From assembly GCF_002735925.1 (NCBI RefSeq), contig NZ_PEDL01000009.1, positions 1-64,000 on the forward strand: a DNA stretch of 64,000 bases, given 5' to 3'. The position numbers and the translations under genes are program-made. Position 1 is the first letter of the stretch, and every line of letters starts with the position of its first letter. This document shows, piece after piece, positions 44,311 through 54,612 of this stretch. The stretch comes from Sporanaerobium hydrogeniformans (lineage in GTDB: Bacteria > Bacillota > Clostridia > Lachnospirales > Cellulosilyticaceae). The notes beneath the pieces are model-generated. The model was not told the origin of the DNA and did no database searches. It saw only the letters and a program-made list of their open reading frames with translations.

Positions 44311-44586
44311 ATGGTTTCAGAAAAAGTTATTGTTTTAAATCCAACTGGTCTTCATGCACGTCCTGCAGCTCAGCTCATCAAAACAGCAGCTCAATTCAAG
44401 TCACACATCATTATCTCAAAAGATAATCAACAAGGCTCTGCTAAATCCTTAATAGCTCTTTTAGGACTAGGTATTCGGCAAGGTACAGAAATTACTGTCA
44501 TGGCTGAAGGACCAGATGAAGAAGACGCTCTTTCTTCACTTATAGAGCTTATACGCTCTGGATTTGGTGAACTCAAATCCTATTAA
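44311..44586 (+). CDS. HPr-family phosphocarrier protein
   Basis: A 91-residue HPr-like protein. The phosphorylatable His lies in PTGLHARPAAQL, and the Ser46-like site is in SAKSLIALL. It lies 34 bp upstream of dhaL and is followed by dhaM. In enterobacteria DhaM is one chain with EIIA, HPr and EI-like parts; here the HPr and EIIA parts are separate genes. A dedicated HPr for dihydroxyacetone kinase is therefore likely. The start is the second in-frame ATG, 6 bp after AAAGGGG. Confidence 0.85.
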   Translation: MVSEKVIVLNPTGLHARPAAQLIKTAAQFKSHIIISKDNQQGSAKSLIALLGLGIRQGTEITVMAEGPDEEDALSSLIELIRSGFGELKSY

Positions 44587-44620
44587 GAACCTATTCATTA
44601 TTCTTTAGGGAGGGAAACTT

Positions 44621-45250
44621 TTGGATAGCTTGGTGTATGCAACAATCAAAAAAATAACAGAAAAAATAGAACAAAATAAAGATTTTTTAACTGATTTAGA
44701 TAGGGAGATTGGAGATGGCGATCATGGTATTAATATGACAAGAGGCTTTACTGCTGTCTTAACCAAAATCAGCCTAGATGATGACCTTGATATAAGCAGT
44801 ACTCTCAAAAAGGTAGGAATGACACTCCTTTCTACAGTAGGAGGTGCCTCAGGTCCCTTATATGGTAGTGCCTTTCTTAAGGCTTCAGCTGCCCTAAAAG
44901 ATATTACTACTCTTACAGCTCCTGTGCTTGGAAAGATCCTTACAGCTAGCCTAACAGGTATCAAGGAGCGAGGTAAGGCAGTAAAAGGTGATAAAACAAT
45001 GGTAGATGCCCTTGAGCCTGCCTGTGATGCTTTTGTCTTTGCTCTTAGTCAAAATGCATCTTGTCTTGAGTGTATGGATCAAGCAATAGCTGCTGCAAAA
45101 CTAGGTGTAGAATATACAAAATCTATTGCTGCTAAAAAAGGTCGTGCAAGTTATCTTGGTGCTAGAAGTATAGGACATCAAGACCCCGGTGCTACTTCTG
45201 TACTAATTATCCTAGAAGCCATACGCGAAGTCATTAATAGAAAGGGATAG
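44621..45250 (+). CDS. dhaL: Dihydroxyacetone kinase, ADP-binding subunit
   Basis: DhaL carries ADP as a cofactor that is rephosphorylated by DhaM and passes phosphate to dihydroxyacetone on DhaK. The 209 residues contain the Mg-ADP motif DREIGDGDHGINMTRG, GGASGPLYGSAF, GDKTMVDAL, and the closing GHQDPGATS. The start is a TTG with AGGGAGGG upstream; no ATG is available nearby. The stop codon is followed directly by the dhaM region. Confidence 0.92.
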   Translation: MDSLVYATIKKITEKIEQNKDFLTDLDREIGDGDHGINMTRGFTAVLTKISLDDDLDISSTLKKVGMTLLSTVGGASGPLYGSAFLKASAALKDITTLTAPVLGKILTASLTGIKERGKAVKGDKTMVDALEPACDAFVFALSQNASCLECMDQAIAAAKLGVEYTKSIAAKKGRASYLGARSIGHQDPGATSVLIILEAIREVINRKG

Positions 45251-45262
45251 GTGAATAACTAT

Positions 45263-45658
45263 ATGGTAGGTCTTGTAATTGTTTCCCATAGTCGTATGCT
45301 TGCTGAAGGAGTGGTGGAACTTGCTTATGAAATGGCTGATAAAGCTTTACATATCATCCCTGCTGGCGGACTTGAAGATGGCTCCATTGGTACAGATGCA
45401 CTACGCATTATGGAAGCACTTCTAGTAGCTGATACAGGTGACGGTGTACTCGTATTAGGAGATATGGGGAGTAGTATCCTGAGTACGCAAATAGCAATTG
45501 ATTTATTAGAAGATGAAGCCCTTAAGCAACGTGTTAAAATATCTCATGCAAGCCTCGTAGAAGGTGCCATCATTGCTGCTATTCAAGCAAGTATTGGTGA
45601 TCCATTAGATGAAGTATTTAATGCCACTCTTCAAGTGAGTTCATTTTCTAAGCTCTAA
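45263..45658 (+). CDS. dhaM: Phosphotransferase subunit for dihydroxyacetone kinase
   Basis: This is the EIIA-Man-type domain that transfers phosphate from HPr to DhaL-bound ADP. The 131 residues start MVGLVIVSHSRMLAEG, with the phospho-His in VSHS, and include GDMGSS. Only the EIIA domain is present, with no HPr or EI-like extension. A GTG 12 bp upstream is an alternative start; the ATG gives the usual N-terminus of the family. Confidence 0.9.
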   Translation: MVGLVIVSHSRMLAEGVVELAYEMADKALHIIPAGGLEDGSIGTDALRIMEALLVADTGDGVLVLGDMGSSILSTQIAIDLLEDEALKQRVKISHASLVEGAIIAAIQASIGDPLDEVFNATLQVSSFSKL

Positions 45659-45674
45659 AGTTTTACTTTAAATC

Positions 45675-45720
45675 TTAAAAGAACCTTAAACCAAGTTCAT
45701 TCGGTTTAAGGTTCTTTTAA
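45675..45720 (+). terminator. Terminator of the HPr-dhaL-dhaM operon
   Basis: A perfect 18-bp stem (45675-45692 with 45703-45720; core AGAACCTTAAACC/GGTTTAAGGTTCT), followed by AAAAAT. The T-run is within the stem end. Confidence 0.8.
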
Positions 45721-45787
45721 AAATTTATAGCTCACATTTTGCACCTTATACTTTTAACATCATTAAGAAACAAATAAATTAATTATA

Positions 45788-45843
45788 TTGACATTTATGA
45801 ATATGATAATTATACTTTAAACATATCGATAAAAATAGATATG
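45788..45843 (+). promoter_or_regulatory. Near-consensus promoter and ArsR operator of the arsenic cassette
   Basis: TTGACA (45788-45793), 17 bp, TATACT (45811-45816). Just downstream lies the dyad CATATC-N10-GATATG (45822-45843), placed to block transcription. The first ArsR gene begins 12 bp later. Confidence 0.75.
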
Positions 45844-45854
45844 AGGTGAATTAA

Positions 45855-46172
45855 ATGACAACAAAATACTCAGATAATGCAAAAATATTTAAAGCTTTTT
45901 GTGATGAAAGTAGGTTTAATATTCTTGAGAGCTTACAAACTGGCGAAAAATGTGCATGTGTATTATTAGAAAATCTCCATATTTCTCAATCTACACTTTC
46001 TCACCATATGAAGATACTAGTAGAAAGCGGTATTGTAGAGTCAAGGAAAGAAGGAAAGTGGACATATTACTTTATTTGTGATAGTGGAGTAACTACTGCC
46101 AAAATGATACTAGATAAAATAACAAAAGTACATTCAACTAGCAAATGTGAAGAAATCTATAAATGTAAATAA
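45855..46172 (+). CDS. ArsR-family metalloregulator (first copy)
   Basis: A 105-residue winged-helix repressor that leaves DNA on binding As(III) or a related metal. The recognition region is ISQSTLSHHMKILVESGIV. The sensor cysteines are in EKCACVLL (CxC in alpha-3), as in classical ArsR (CVC). A C-terminal CEEIYKC pair is extra. It is the first gene of the cassette, behind its operator. Confidence 0.88.
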   Translation: MTTKYSDNAKIFKAFCDESRFNILESLQTGEKCACVLLENLHISQSTLSHHMKILVESGIVESRKEGKWTYYFICDSGVTTAKMILDKITKVHSTSKCEEIYKCK

Positions 46173-46224
46173 TGAAAGAACGAATATTTTTGTAATATAT
46201 TGGCTGAACAAGAATAATATAGAT

Positions 46225-46252
46225 ATATGAGTATATGTTAATATACGCATAT
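46225..46252 (+). promoter_or_regulatory. Dyad operator upstream of the second ArsR gene
   Basis: An imperfect 28-bp dyad runs from ATATG through TATA/TATA to CATAT and lies 8 bp before AAAGGAGG. It resembles AT-rich ArsR sites and suggests separate control of the second regulator and Acr3. Confidence 0.5.
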
Positions 46253-46270
46253 TGCAAAGGAGGTGATTAG

Positions 46271-46609
46271 TTGGTTGAGCTATTAAAAGCACTTGCAGAT
46301 GAAACAAGGTTGCGTATTCTTGCTCAGGTTTTGAAAGGTAAGTTATGTGTGTGTGAAATTGAAAACTGTCTAGTGCTTACACAATCTAATGTTTCTAGAC
46401 ATCTAACAATACTTAAAAGTGCTGGAATACTTAGTAGTTACAAAAAAGCACAATGGACTTATTACATGATTAATGACGATTTTATAAACAATCACAAATA
46501 CTTATATGATTACTTATGTCAGGAAGTTAAAAGACTTCCATCTTATCAAATGGATAGTATTAATCTACAAAAATCCAAGTTTCAAGATTTGTGTCAGTGT
46601 AAAAAATAA
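46271..46609 (+). CDS. ArsR-family metalloregulator (second copy)
   Basis: A 112-residue ArsR-type repressor, clearly different in sequence from the first copy. It has LCVCEIENCL (CxC) and the helix LTQSNVSRHLTILKSAGIL. The C-terminus ends in cysteines (DLCQCKK). The start is TTG, placed behind AAAGGAGGTGA; no ATG lies near. It lies 12 bp before acr3. Two unlike ArsR proteins in one cassette may sense different metalloids. Confidence 0.87.
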   Translation: MVELLKALADETRLRILAQVLKGKLCVCEIENCLVLTQSNVSRHLTILKSAGILSSYKKAQWTYYMINDDFINNHKYLYDYLCQEVKRLPSYQMDSINLQKSKFQDLCQCKK

Positions 46610-46621
46610 GGAGGGTAAAAA

Positions 46622-47677
46622 ATGAGTGAAGAAAAAAATACAGGGATAGGCTTTTTTGAAAGATATTTAACCATTTGGGTTATTTTATGTATGGTGGTAG
46701 GCATCCTCATTGGTAAATTTATACCTGCTATACCAGACTTTCTAGGACAATTTGAATACGCTAACGTTTCTATTCCAATTGCCATTTTAATATGGCTTAT
46801 GATTTATCCAATGATGATGAAGGTTGATTTCAAAAGTATAAAAAATGTAGGAAAGAATCCGAAAGGGTTATTTGTTACCTGGGCTACTAACTGGCTGATT
46901 AAGCCCTTTACAATGTTTGGTATTGCCTGGTTTTTCTTTTATGTACTATTTAAAAACTTTATACCCGTGGAACTTGCAAAAGACTATCTCGCAGGTGCAA
47001 TACTGCTTGGGGCAGCACCATGTACAGCAATGGTTTTTGTGTGGAGTCATTTAACAAAAGGAAATCCAGCCTACACAGTAGTACAGGTAGCAACAAATGA
47101 CTTAATTATATTAATTGCATTTACCCCTATTGTAGCCTTTTTATTAGGAGTAAGCGGCGTATCTATTCCATGGGATACTCTTCTTTTATCCGTTATATTA
47201 TTTGTAGTCATTCCTCTTGCTGGGGGCGTTTTAACAAGGACACTTATAACAAAGCAAAAAGGTGACTACTATTTTACAAATACGTTTATTCCTAAGTTTA
47301 ATAACATAACCATAATCGGTTTATTGTTAACACTTATTATCATCTTCTCATTCCAAGGAGATGTCATTCTTAGTAACCCATTGCACATTATTCTTATTGC
47401 CGTGCCATTAGTTATTCAAACTGTATTTATTTTCTTTATAGCCTATTTAGCATGTAAGCTTTTGAAACTGCCACATAACATAGCAGCACCTGCGGGGATG
47501 ATTGGTGCATCTAACTTTTTTGAGCTATCAGTAGCTGTAGCCATTTCTCTATTTGGAGCAACAAGTCCAGTAGCTCTTGCAACGATAGTAGGCGTGCTTG
47601 TAGAAGTACCCGTTATGTTAGCTTTAGTAAGTTTTGCAAATAAGACAGTGCATTGGTTTCCCAATAAATTGCATTAG
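46622..47677 (+). CDS. acr3: Arsenite efflux permease Acr3
   Basis: This ten-helix membrane antiporter exports As(III). The 351 residues show the Acr3 hallmarks GAAPCTAMVFVWSHLTKGNP (with the essential Cys) and GASNFFELSVAVAISLFG. It is strongly hydrophobic throughout, in the bile-acid/Na symporter fold. AGGAGG precedes the ATG. No intact arsC or arsA follows; a likely relic of arsD does. Confidence 0.93.
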   Translation: MSEEKNTGIGFFERYLTIWVILCMVVGILIGKFIPAIPDFLGQFEYANVSIPIAILIWLMIYPMMMKVDFKSIKNVGKNPKGLFVTWATNWLIKPFTMFGIAWFFFYVLFKNFIPVELAKDYLAGAILLGAAPCTAMVFVWSHLTKGNPAYTVVQVATNDLIILIAFTPIVAFLLGVSGVSIPWDTLLLSVILFVVIPLAGGVLTRTLITKQKGDYYFTNTFIPKFNNITIIGLLLTLIIIFSFQGDVILSNPLHIILIAVPLVIQTVFIFFIAYLACKLLKLPHNIAAPAGMIGASNFFELSVAVAISLFGATSPVALATIVGVLVEVPVMLALVSFANKTVHWFPNKLH

Positions 47678-47717
47678 GAAATATACTTGAATTAAACTAC
47701 TGAAGGAGTGATTACTT

Positions 47718-47770
47718 ATGAAAAAATGGTGATTTATGACCGAGCAGCTCACTTAAAATTCATACTCTAA
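47718..47770 (+). pseudogene. Possible relic of arsD
   Basis: GAAGGAG and an ATG stand 40 bp after acr3, but the frame stops after four codons (MKKW). Moving by one base inside the A-run gives MVIYDRAAHLKFIL and then a stop. MKK...MVIYD is the usual opening of ArsD proteins, whose metal-binding cysteines would follow and are missing here. I read it as a frameshifted, truncated arsD start. The match is short and could be chance. Confidence 0.4.
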
Positions 47771-47800
47771 GAAAAAAACTAGTATGCATATGTATAAAAT

Positions 47801-47852
47801 AAGACCTAATAAACGCTGACTTCTTAAGAAATCTACATTTATTAGGTCTTTT
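47801..47852 (+). terminator. Terminator of the arsenic cassette
   Basis: AAGACCTAATAAA (47801-47813) pairs with TTTATTAGGTCTT (47838-47850), followed by TT. Confidence 0.8.
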
Positions 47853-47929
47853 ATCCACAATTTTTCTGTTTTACTATTTAGTTATCCACGATATAACCCC
47901 TTTTTTCTAATAAGATGTGGATTTTTATC

Positions 47930-48922
47930 TTAATTTTTAAAAGCTGGAGTAGATGCAGGCTCTAGAAGAAGTGACTTAAGCTCCTCATCTAGCTTAAGAA
48001 TTGAAATAGAGAAGCCAGCCATTTCAATGGAAGTCATGTAGTTACCTACAAAAGTCTTCCCTATGCTTATTCCTTTTTCTTTAAGAATTTGATCCACTTT
48101 GCGATTAGCAATAAAAAGTTCCATAAGAGGTGTACCTCCTAAGCCATTAACCATAACGGCTACCTCATCCTGCTGATTAAGTGATAAATCTGCTAAAATT
48201 TTATCCATCAGATGTTCCACTATCTCATCTGCTTTTCTAAGTATCTCTCTATGTGTACCTGGTTCACCATGGATACCAAGGCCTATTTCTACTTCATTCT
48301 CTCCGATATCAAAGCTAGGTTTGCCTGCCTCTGGAACAGTACAAGGTGTAAGGGCCATTCCCATTGTTCTTACGTTTGCAATAACTTTTTCGGCTACTTT
48401 CTTAACTGCTTCAAGGCAGGCACCTTGTTCTGCTTTAGCTCCTGCTATCTTATGTACAAAGAGAGTACCTGCAATACCACGTCTACCAGTAGTCCATGTA
48501 CTATTTTCTACTGCAACATCATCATTTACAATGACTTTATCTACCTTAATGCCATCCTCTGCTGCCATATCTGCTGCCATTTCAAAATTAAGTACATCTC
48601 CTGTATAGTTTTTGATAATTAAAAGTACACCCTTGCCTGTATCTACTGCTTTAATAGCTTCGTATACTTGGTCAGGTGTTGGTGAAGTAAAAACAGCACC
48701 TGCTACCGCTGCATCAAGCATACCTCGTCCTACGTAACCTCCATGAGCAGGTTCATGTCCACTTCCTCCCCCACTTACTAAAGCCACCTTTGCCTGATGA
48801 AGTGTATTTCTCACTACTACATCATACCCTTCAAGACGTCTTAATTCCTGTGGATAAGCAGCTACCATTCCCTCTAACATTTCATTCACTACATGACTTG
48901 CTTCATTTATAATTTTTTTCAT
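47930..48922 (-). CDS. dhaK: Dihydroxyacetone kinase, substrate-binding subunit
   Basis: DhaK binds dihydroxyacetone covalently through a histidine and receives phosphate from DhaL-ADP. About 330 residues. Typical motifs are GGGSGHEPAHGGYVG, NYTGDVLNFEMA and IHGEPGTHR with the active His. The start was placed at the ATG for MKKIINEASHVV because GAGGGGG lies just upstream. It is the last gene of the glycerol operon on the minus strand, whereas dhaL and dhaM are on the plus strand across the arsenic cassette. Confidence 0.92.
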   Translation of the reverse strand: MKKIINEASHVVNEMLEGMVAAYPQELRRLEGYDVVVRNTLHQAKVALVSGGGSGHEPAHGGYVGRGMLDAAVAGAVFTSPTPDQVYEAIKAVDTGKGVLLIIKNYTGDVLNFEMAADMAAEDGIKVDKVIVNDDVAVENSTWTTGRRGIAGTLFVHKIAGAKAEQGACLEAVKKVAEKVIANVRTMGMALTPCTVPEAGKPSFDIGENEVEIGLGIHGEPGTHREILRKADEIVEHLMDKILADLSLNQQDEVAVMVNGLGGTPLMELFIANRKVDQILKEKGISIGKTFVGNYMTSIEMAGFSISILKLDEELKSLLLEPASTPAFKN

Positions 48923-49045
48923 TTTCTTTTCCCCCTCTTCTATCAAAAAGTAGCTATACCCCTCTTAAGTTTACACGTCAGAATATAGCTACCTTTTCTA
49001 ATCTCTGTTTTCAGTTAATCTATCTTTCTATCTGTAAGCTTCTTC

Positions 49046-49750
49046 TTAGAAAATAGCTGCATAAGTTAAACAAGCCACTACACCACCACAAATAGGTGCT
49101 ACAACTGGAATCCATGCATAGCCCCAGTCAGAGCTTCCTTTATTAGGAATAGGTAAGAATGCATGAGCAATACGAGGTCCTAAATCTCTAGCAGGGTTAA
49201 TGGCATAACCTGTAGGTCCGCCAAGAGTAAGACCAATTACCCAGATAACCATACCTACTGCAATAGGACTAATCCCATCTGCCATAGGTGTATTGGCAAT
49301 ACCAAGGATAAAGAATAATAAACAGAAGGTAGCAATGAATTCTGTTAAGAAGTTACCTACTGTTGAACGAATAGCGGGTCCCGTTGCAAAGGTACCAAGG
49401 ATATTAGCTGCATTGGTTTCTTCTTTAAAATGTGGCAAGAAAGCAAGATAAACAAGACATGCACCAAGTATTGCTCCTATCATTTGAGCAATAATATAAG
49501 GTGCTACCTGTGCCCAAGGCAACTTACCAATAGCTGCCATACCTAATGTCACAGCAGGATTAAAGTGTGCACCACTAATTGTTCCGAAAATAAATACTGG
49601 GATGGCTACTGCAAGAGCCCAACCTGTAGTAATAACGATCCATCCACTATTATTACCCTTTGTTTTGCTAAGACATACGTTTGCTACAACGCCATCTCCT
49701 AAAAGTATAAGAATCATTGTTCCTAAAAGCTCAGCGATAAATGTTGACAT
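49046..49750 (-). CDS. glpF: Glycerol uptake facilitator
   Basis: An aquaglyceroporin of 234 residues with six helices and the two NPA loops HFNPAVTLG (about 63) and INPARDLGPR (about 185). The Asp after the second NPAR is typical of glycerol-permeable channels. It lies 42 bp after glpK, with AGGGGGAG upstream. It allows glycerol entry for GlpK. Confidence 0.93.
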   Translation of the reverse strand: MSTFIAELLGTMILILLGDGVVANVCLSKTKGNNSGWIVITTGWALAVAIPVFIFGTISGAHFNPAVTLGMAAIGKLPWAQVAPYIIAQMIGAILGACLVYLAFLPHFKEETNAANILGTFATGPAIRSTVGNFLTEFIATFCLLFFILGIANTPMADGISPIAVGMVIWVIGLTLGGPTGYAINPARDLGPRIAHAFLPIPNKGSSDWGYAWIPVVAPICGGVVACLTYAAIF

Positions 49751-49791
49751 ATAAACTCCCCCTATTTATTGAAATGTTAAACCTTCTTTAT

Positions 49792-51297
<1,506 letters not shown>

Positions 51298-51352
51298 TTA
51301 ATAAATTGTATGCCTTAGAAGGACAGCTTTATAACTAACTTCTATAAAATAC

Positions 51353-51718
51353 TTATTTTTTAGCTACTGACTGAGTTGCTACTATGTTGATGCCTGTCTG
51401 TACGATATTCCTAAATAAAATATCCCCTCTACTAATAGGTGCAGTAACCGCTACATCCTTTAAAGCCTTCATACATTCTTCTATCTTATATTTTGGAATA
51501 GCTTCAGCTGTTTTAACTGCTACTCGTGGATAAATACCATTTAAAACAGGAAAGGTCGTTGTCACAATACGTGTAGGGTTGGTACATTCTTTTTTAGCAT
51601 GATCAATACCTATTTTGCAGCTATTACCTGATACATTTACTACTTCCCCATTTTCTATTTGCACAATAAGGTTACATCCCATAGGACAACCTATACATGT
51701 TATTTCTCTTTGCATCAT
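51353..51718 (-). CDS. DUF1667 protein, partner of the G3P oxidase set
   Basis: A 121-residue protein with an N-terminal CIGCPMGCNLIV motif and further cysteines (C39, C50), suggesting a metal or Fe-S site. DUF1667 proteins regularly follow the FAD/NAD oxidoreductase and GlpO-like dehydrogenase, as here (gap of 2 bp). Together the three likely form an anaerobic glycerol-3-phosphate dehydrogenase complex; the role of this subunit is not established. Confidence 0.85.
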   Translation of the reverse strand: MMQREITCIGCPMGCNLIVQIENGEVVNVSGNSCKIGIDHAKKECTNPTRIVTTTFPVLNGIYPRVAVKTAEAIPKYKIEECMKALKDVAVTAPISRGDILFRNIVQTGINIVATQSVAKK

Positions 51719-51720
51719 AC

Positions 51721-52977
51721 TTAGCTCCTTTCTACTTTAAAGGTAATGGATGTAAGCTTGGGATGCTTTTTAAATAGCTCAGTTGAAAATGTGAGCTCTT
51801 CCATTTCTCCAGGTGTTAAAATACGCTTTTTCTTGTGTACGATTCGTTCTTCATCAAAATAAACTGCTAGATATTTATTACGGTAAACATTATCCACTCT
51901 AAAACGCATAGTAATAGGTGCCTTGGGCTCGTTCTCTACAAATTGGGGGACTGTATAACGTACACCTTCCGTAGCAGTGACAAGTACTGCTTCCCCCTTT
52001 ACCTGCTCCCCTTTTATAAACTCGGCTGCATGTTTAGCCGCTTCATAACTTTCAAGAGTCACATTATCCACTAAATCGTGCACGTGCAATACATTACCAC
52101 AGGCAAAAATCCCAGGTATATTGGTTTCTAAATGTGGTCCAACTATGGGCCCCCATGTTATGGAAGATAACTCCACTCCTGCCTTACGAGAAAGTTCATT
52201 TTCTGGTAAGAGCCCAACAGAAAGTAATAAGGTATCACAAGGGATATATCGCTGAGTATCCATAATAGGTTGACGCTTATCATCTACCTGTGCGATCGTT
52301 ACACCTTGTAAACGATCTTTTCCATGGATTTTTATAACAGTATGACTGAGCTTAAGTGGAATACCATAATCCTCTAGACACTGTACAATATTTCGCTTTA
52401 AACCACTGGAATAAGGCAAGAGCTCTACTACTGCTTCTACCTTAGCTCCTTCTAAAGTCATACGTCTTGCCATAATAAGTCCTATATCTCCTGAACCGAG
52501 TACAACTACTTTTCTTCCAGGCATATAACCCTTCATATTAACTAATTTTTGTGCTGCCCCTGCTGTTAAAATCCCACTGCAACGTGCACCAGGAATCATT
52601 AAAGCTCCTCTAGGCCTTTCTCTACACCCCATTGCTAAAATAATTGCTTTAGCCTGAAGCTCCACTAAACCTTTTTCTGCATTTAAGGCATATACCTTTT
52701 TATCTTCTGTGATATCTAAAACCATCGTATTTAACCAATAGGGAATTTTTTCTTTTACGACTTCCTCTATAAAGCGTTCTGCATACTCTGGTCCGGTAAG
52801 TTCTTCTTTAAAGGTATGTAGCCCAAAACCATTGTGAATACATTGCATCAGTATGCCACCTAACCTAGGCTCTCTATCAATAACAAGTAGGTTAGTGATT
52901 CCTTGCCTCTTAGCTTCTAATGCTGCCCCTAAACCAGCTGGCCCACCACCTATAATAATCAAATCATAAGCTTCCAT
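51721..52977 (-). CDS. FAD/NAD-dependent oxidoreductase of the glycerol-3-phosphate operon
   Basis: A flavoprotein of 418 residues with an N-terminal FAD site (IIIGGGPAGLGAALEAKRQG) and an NAD site (VVLGSGDIGLIMARRM). The single cysteine in MQCIHNGFG is conserved in this group. It resembles alpha-type subunits of amino acid or G3P dehydrogenases. It would pass electrons between the GlpO-like subunit and NAD(P). It starts 12 bp after the upstream gene. Confidence 0.87.
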   Translation of the reverse strand: MEAYDLIIIGGGPAGLGAALEAKRQGITNLLVIDREPRLGGILMQCIHNGFGLHTFKEELTGPEYAERFIEEVVKEKIPYWLNTMVLDITEDKKVYALNAEKGLVELQAKAIILAMGCRERPRGALMIPGARCSGILTAGAAQKLVNMKGYMPGRKVVVLGSGDIGLIMARRMTLEGAKVEAVVELLPYSSGLKRNIVQCLEDYGIPLKLSHTVIKIHGKDRLQGVTIAQVDDKRQPIMDTQRYIPCDTLLLSVGLLPENELSRKAGVELSSITWGPIVGPHLETNIPGIFACGNVLHVHDLVDNVTLESYEAAKHAAEFIKGEQVKGEAVLVTATEGVRYTVPQFVENEPKAPITMRFRVDNVYRNKYLAVYFDEERIVHKKKRILTPGEMEELTFSTELFKKHPKLTSITFKVERS

Positions 52978-52989
52978 TTTGCACCTCCT

Positions 52990-54426
52990 CTACAAATCCT
53001 CTTTATCAATGCCCACCACAAAGCTCGATGCCTTACCAAATTTAGTAACTTCAGTAAAATGCACTCCTAATTCTTGCTCTAAAAGTTCCATATTTCTCAC
53101 TAGGCAAAAACCTCCTTGGCATCTTCCCATACCAGCACGTGTACGCCTTTTGATGCCATCTGTATCTTTTGCACCTAGCGGTCTTGTAATCGCATCTACT
53201 ATTTGTGCTTGTGTGACGCTCTCACATCTACAAACAATTTGCCCATATAAAGGATTTTCTTTAATAAGTGCTCGTTTAGTATCTTCATCTTGCTCACTGA
53301 AGCAAACAATTCCCTTACGCTTAGGATTAAAATAAGGGTTTATTTCTGCTTCAAGTATTTCCTTTATACTCTCTGCTATATATTTTCCAATAAGAGGTGC
53401 ACAAGTAAGCCCCGGAGACTCAATACTCGCTGCATTAATAAATCCTGGTACATCCTTTACTTCACCTAATATAAAGTCATCTTTATCTGTTCGGGCTCTT
53501 AACCCTGTAAAGGAGGTAATCACATTACCTAAAGGAATTGTCCTCACACTTAATAACGCTTTTGCCATGATATCCTCTAAGCCTTCTTTAGTGGTATCGA
53601 TATTGTCTTTGTCTTCTTGATCTACTGCATTAGGTCCTACAATTAGGTTGCCATGAACAGTAGGGGAAACCAATATCCCTTTACCTAATTTCGTGGGAAG
53701 CTGAAACAACGTACATGTCACCATGTCTCCAATATATCTATCAAATAAGTTGTACTCTCCACGTCTAGGAATAATCGTAAACTTCTCTTCACTTACCTTA
53801 TTATTTATCACATCACTATAAACGCCTGCTGCATTGACAACAAGTTGTGTTTCATATTCTTTATTACCTGTTTTGACAATAAAAAAGCCTTCTCCTTTAA
53901 CTATTTCTTTTACTTCTTCATTAAATGCAAATTCTACTCCATTCATATGGGCATTCTCTGCCAAAGCAATAGTTAAATTAAAAGGACAAACAATCCCACC
54001 AGTAGGGGCATAAAGTGCTGCTACTACTTCATCTGTTAATTGCGGTTCCATCTTTCTTACTTCATCTCCTGATAGAATTTGCATATCAGGTACACCATTA
54101 GCTTCTCCTCTTTCCTTTAACTCTTGAAGGGCTGGTTTATCCTCTTCTTTAAAGCACAAAACTAATGAACCATTTCTCTTAAATGGAAAATCTAAATCTT
54201 TAGCTAATTCATCATACATCAAATTAGCTTTTGCATTAAGCTTCCCCTTTAACGTATCTGGTTTAGCATCAAAGCCTGCATGAATGATTGCACTATTTGC
54301 CTTGCTCGTGCCACAACATACATCATTCTCTTTTTCTACTACGATAGTCTTTAACTTATACCGCGATACTTCTCTTGCAATTGCACATCCTACTACTCCT
54401 GCTCCTACAATTACAACGTCATACAT
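52990..54426 (-). CDS. Glycerol-3-phosphate dehydrogenase (GlpA/GlpO-like) with BFD domain
   Basis: An FAD enzyme oxidising glycerol 3-phosphate to dihydroxyacetone phosphate. The 478 residues have DVVIVGAGVVGCAIAREVSRY (FAD), a DAO-type catalytic domain, and a C-terminal BFD-like [2Fe-2S] domain with CRCES (about 398) and GMGRCQGGFC (about 437). It is first in a six-gene string with the oxidoreductase, DUF1667, glpK, glpF and dhaK. GGAGG lies before the ATG. Confidence 0.9.
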   Translation of the reverse strand: MYDVVIVGAGVVGCAIAREVSRYKLKTIVVEKENDVCCGTSKANSAIIHAGFDAKPDTLKGKLNAKANLMYDELAKDLDFPFKRNGSLVLCFKEEDKPALQELKERGEANGVPDMQILSGDEVRKMEPQLTDEVVAALYAPTGGIVCPFNLTIALAENAHMNGVEFAFNEEVKEIVKGEGFFIVKTGNKEYETQLVVNAAGVYSDVINNKVSEEKFTIIPRRGEYNLFDRYIGDMVTCTLFQLPTKLGKGILVSPTVHGNLIVGPNAVDQEDKDNIDTTKEGLEDIMAKALLSVRTIPLGNVITSFTGLRARTDKDDFILGEVKDVPGFINAASIESPGLTCAPLIGKYIAESIKEILEAEINPYFNPKRKGIVCFSEQDEDTKRALIKENPLYGQIVCRCESVTQAQIVDAITRPLGAKDTDGIKRRTRAGMGRCQGGFCLVRNMELLEQELGVHFTEVTKFGKASSFVVGIDKEDL

Positions 54427-54612
54427 CTTTTCTCACCTCCACTTAAAAGCCCTTAGGATACTATGATGATTCAAAAATGGGCTTTGTAGTAGTATATGAT
54501 AAGCTCATCCAAAATAGACATTCCCCCCTCTATTTACTTATTTTTCATAACACCTTAAACATATCTCATAAGCCTAGAGAATATATTGTTAAAAACGAAA
54601 TGAGGTGCCACT

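Noticed and set aside
48212-48622. A 136-codon frame opposite dhaK
   Set aside because: It is a shadow of the well-conserved dhaK, with no ribosome site and Cys/Phe/Ile-rich nonsense composition.
54447-54478. Attenuator hairpin (AAAGCCC/GGGCTTT) before the glycerol operon, as in GlpP control
   Set aside because: The stem is short with a long loop and the U-tract is only four bases; no glpP gene is visible to support it.
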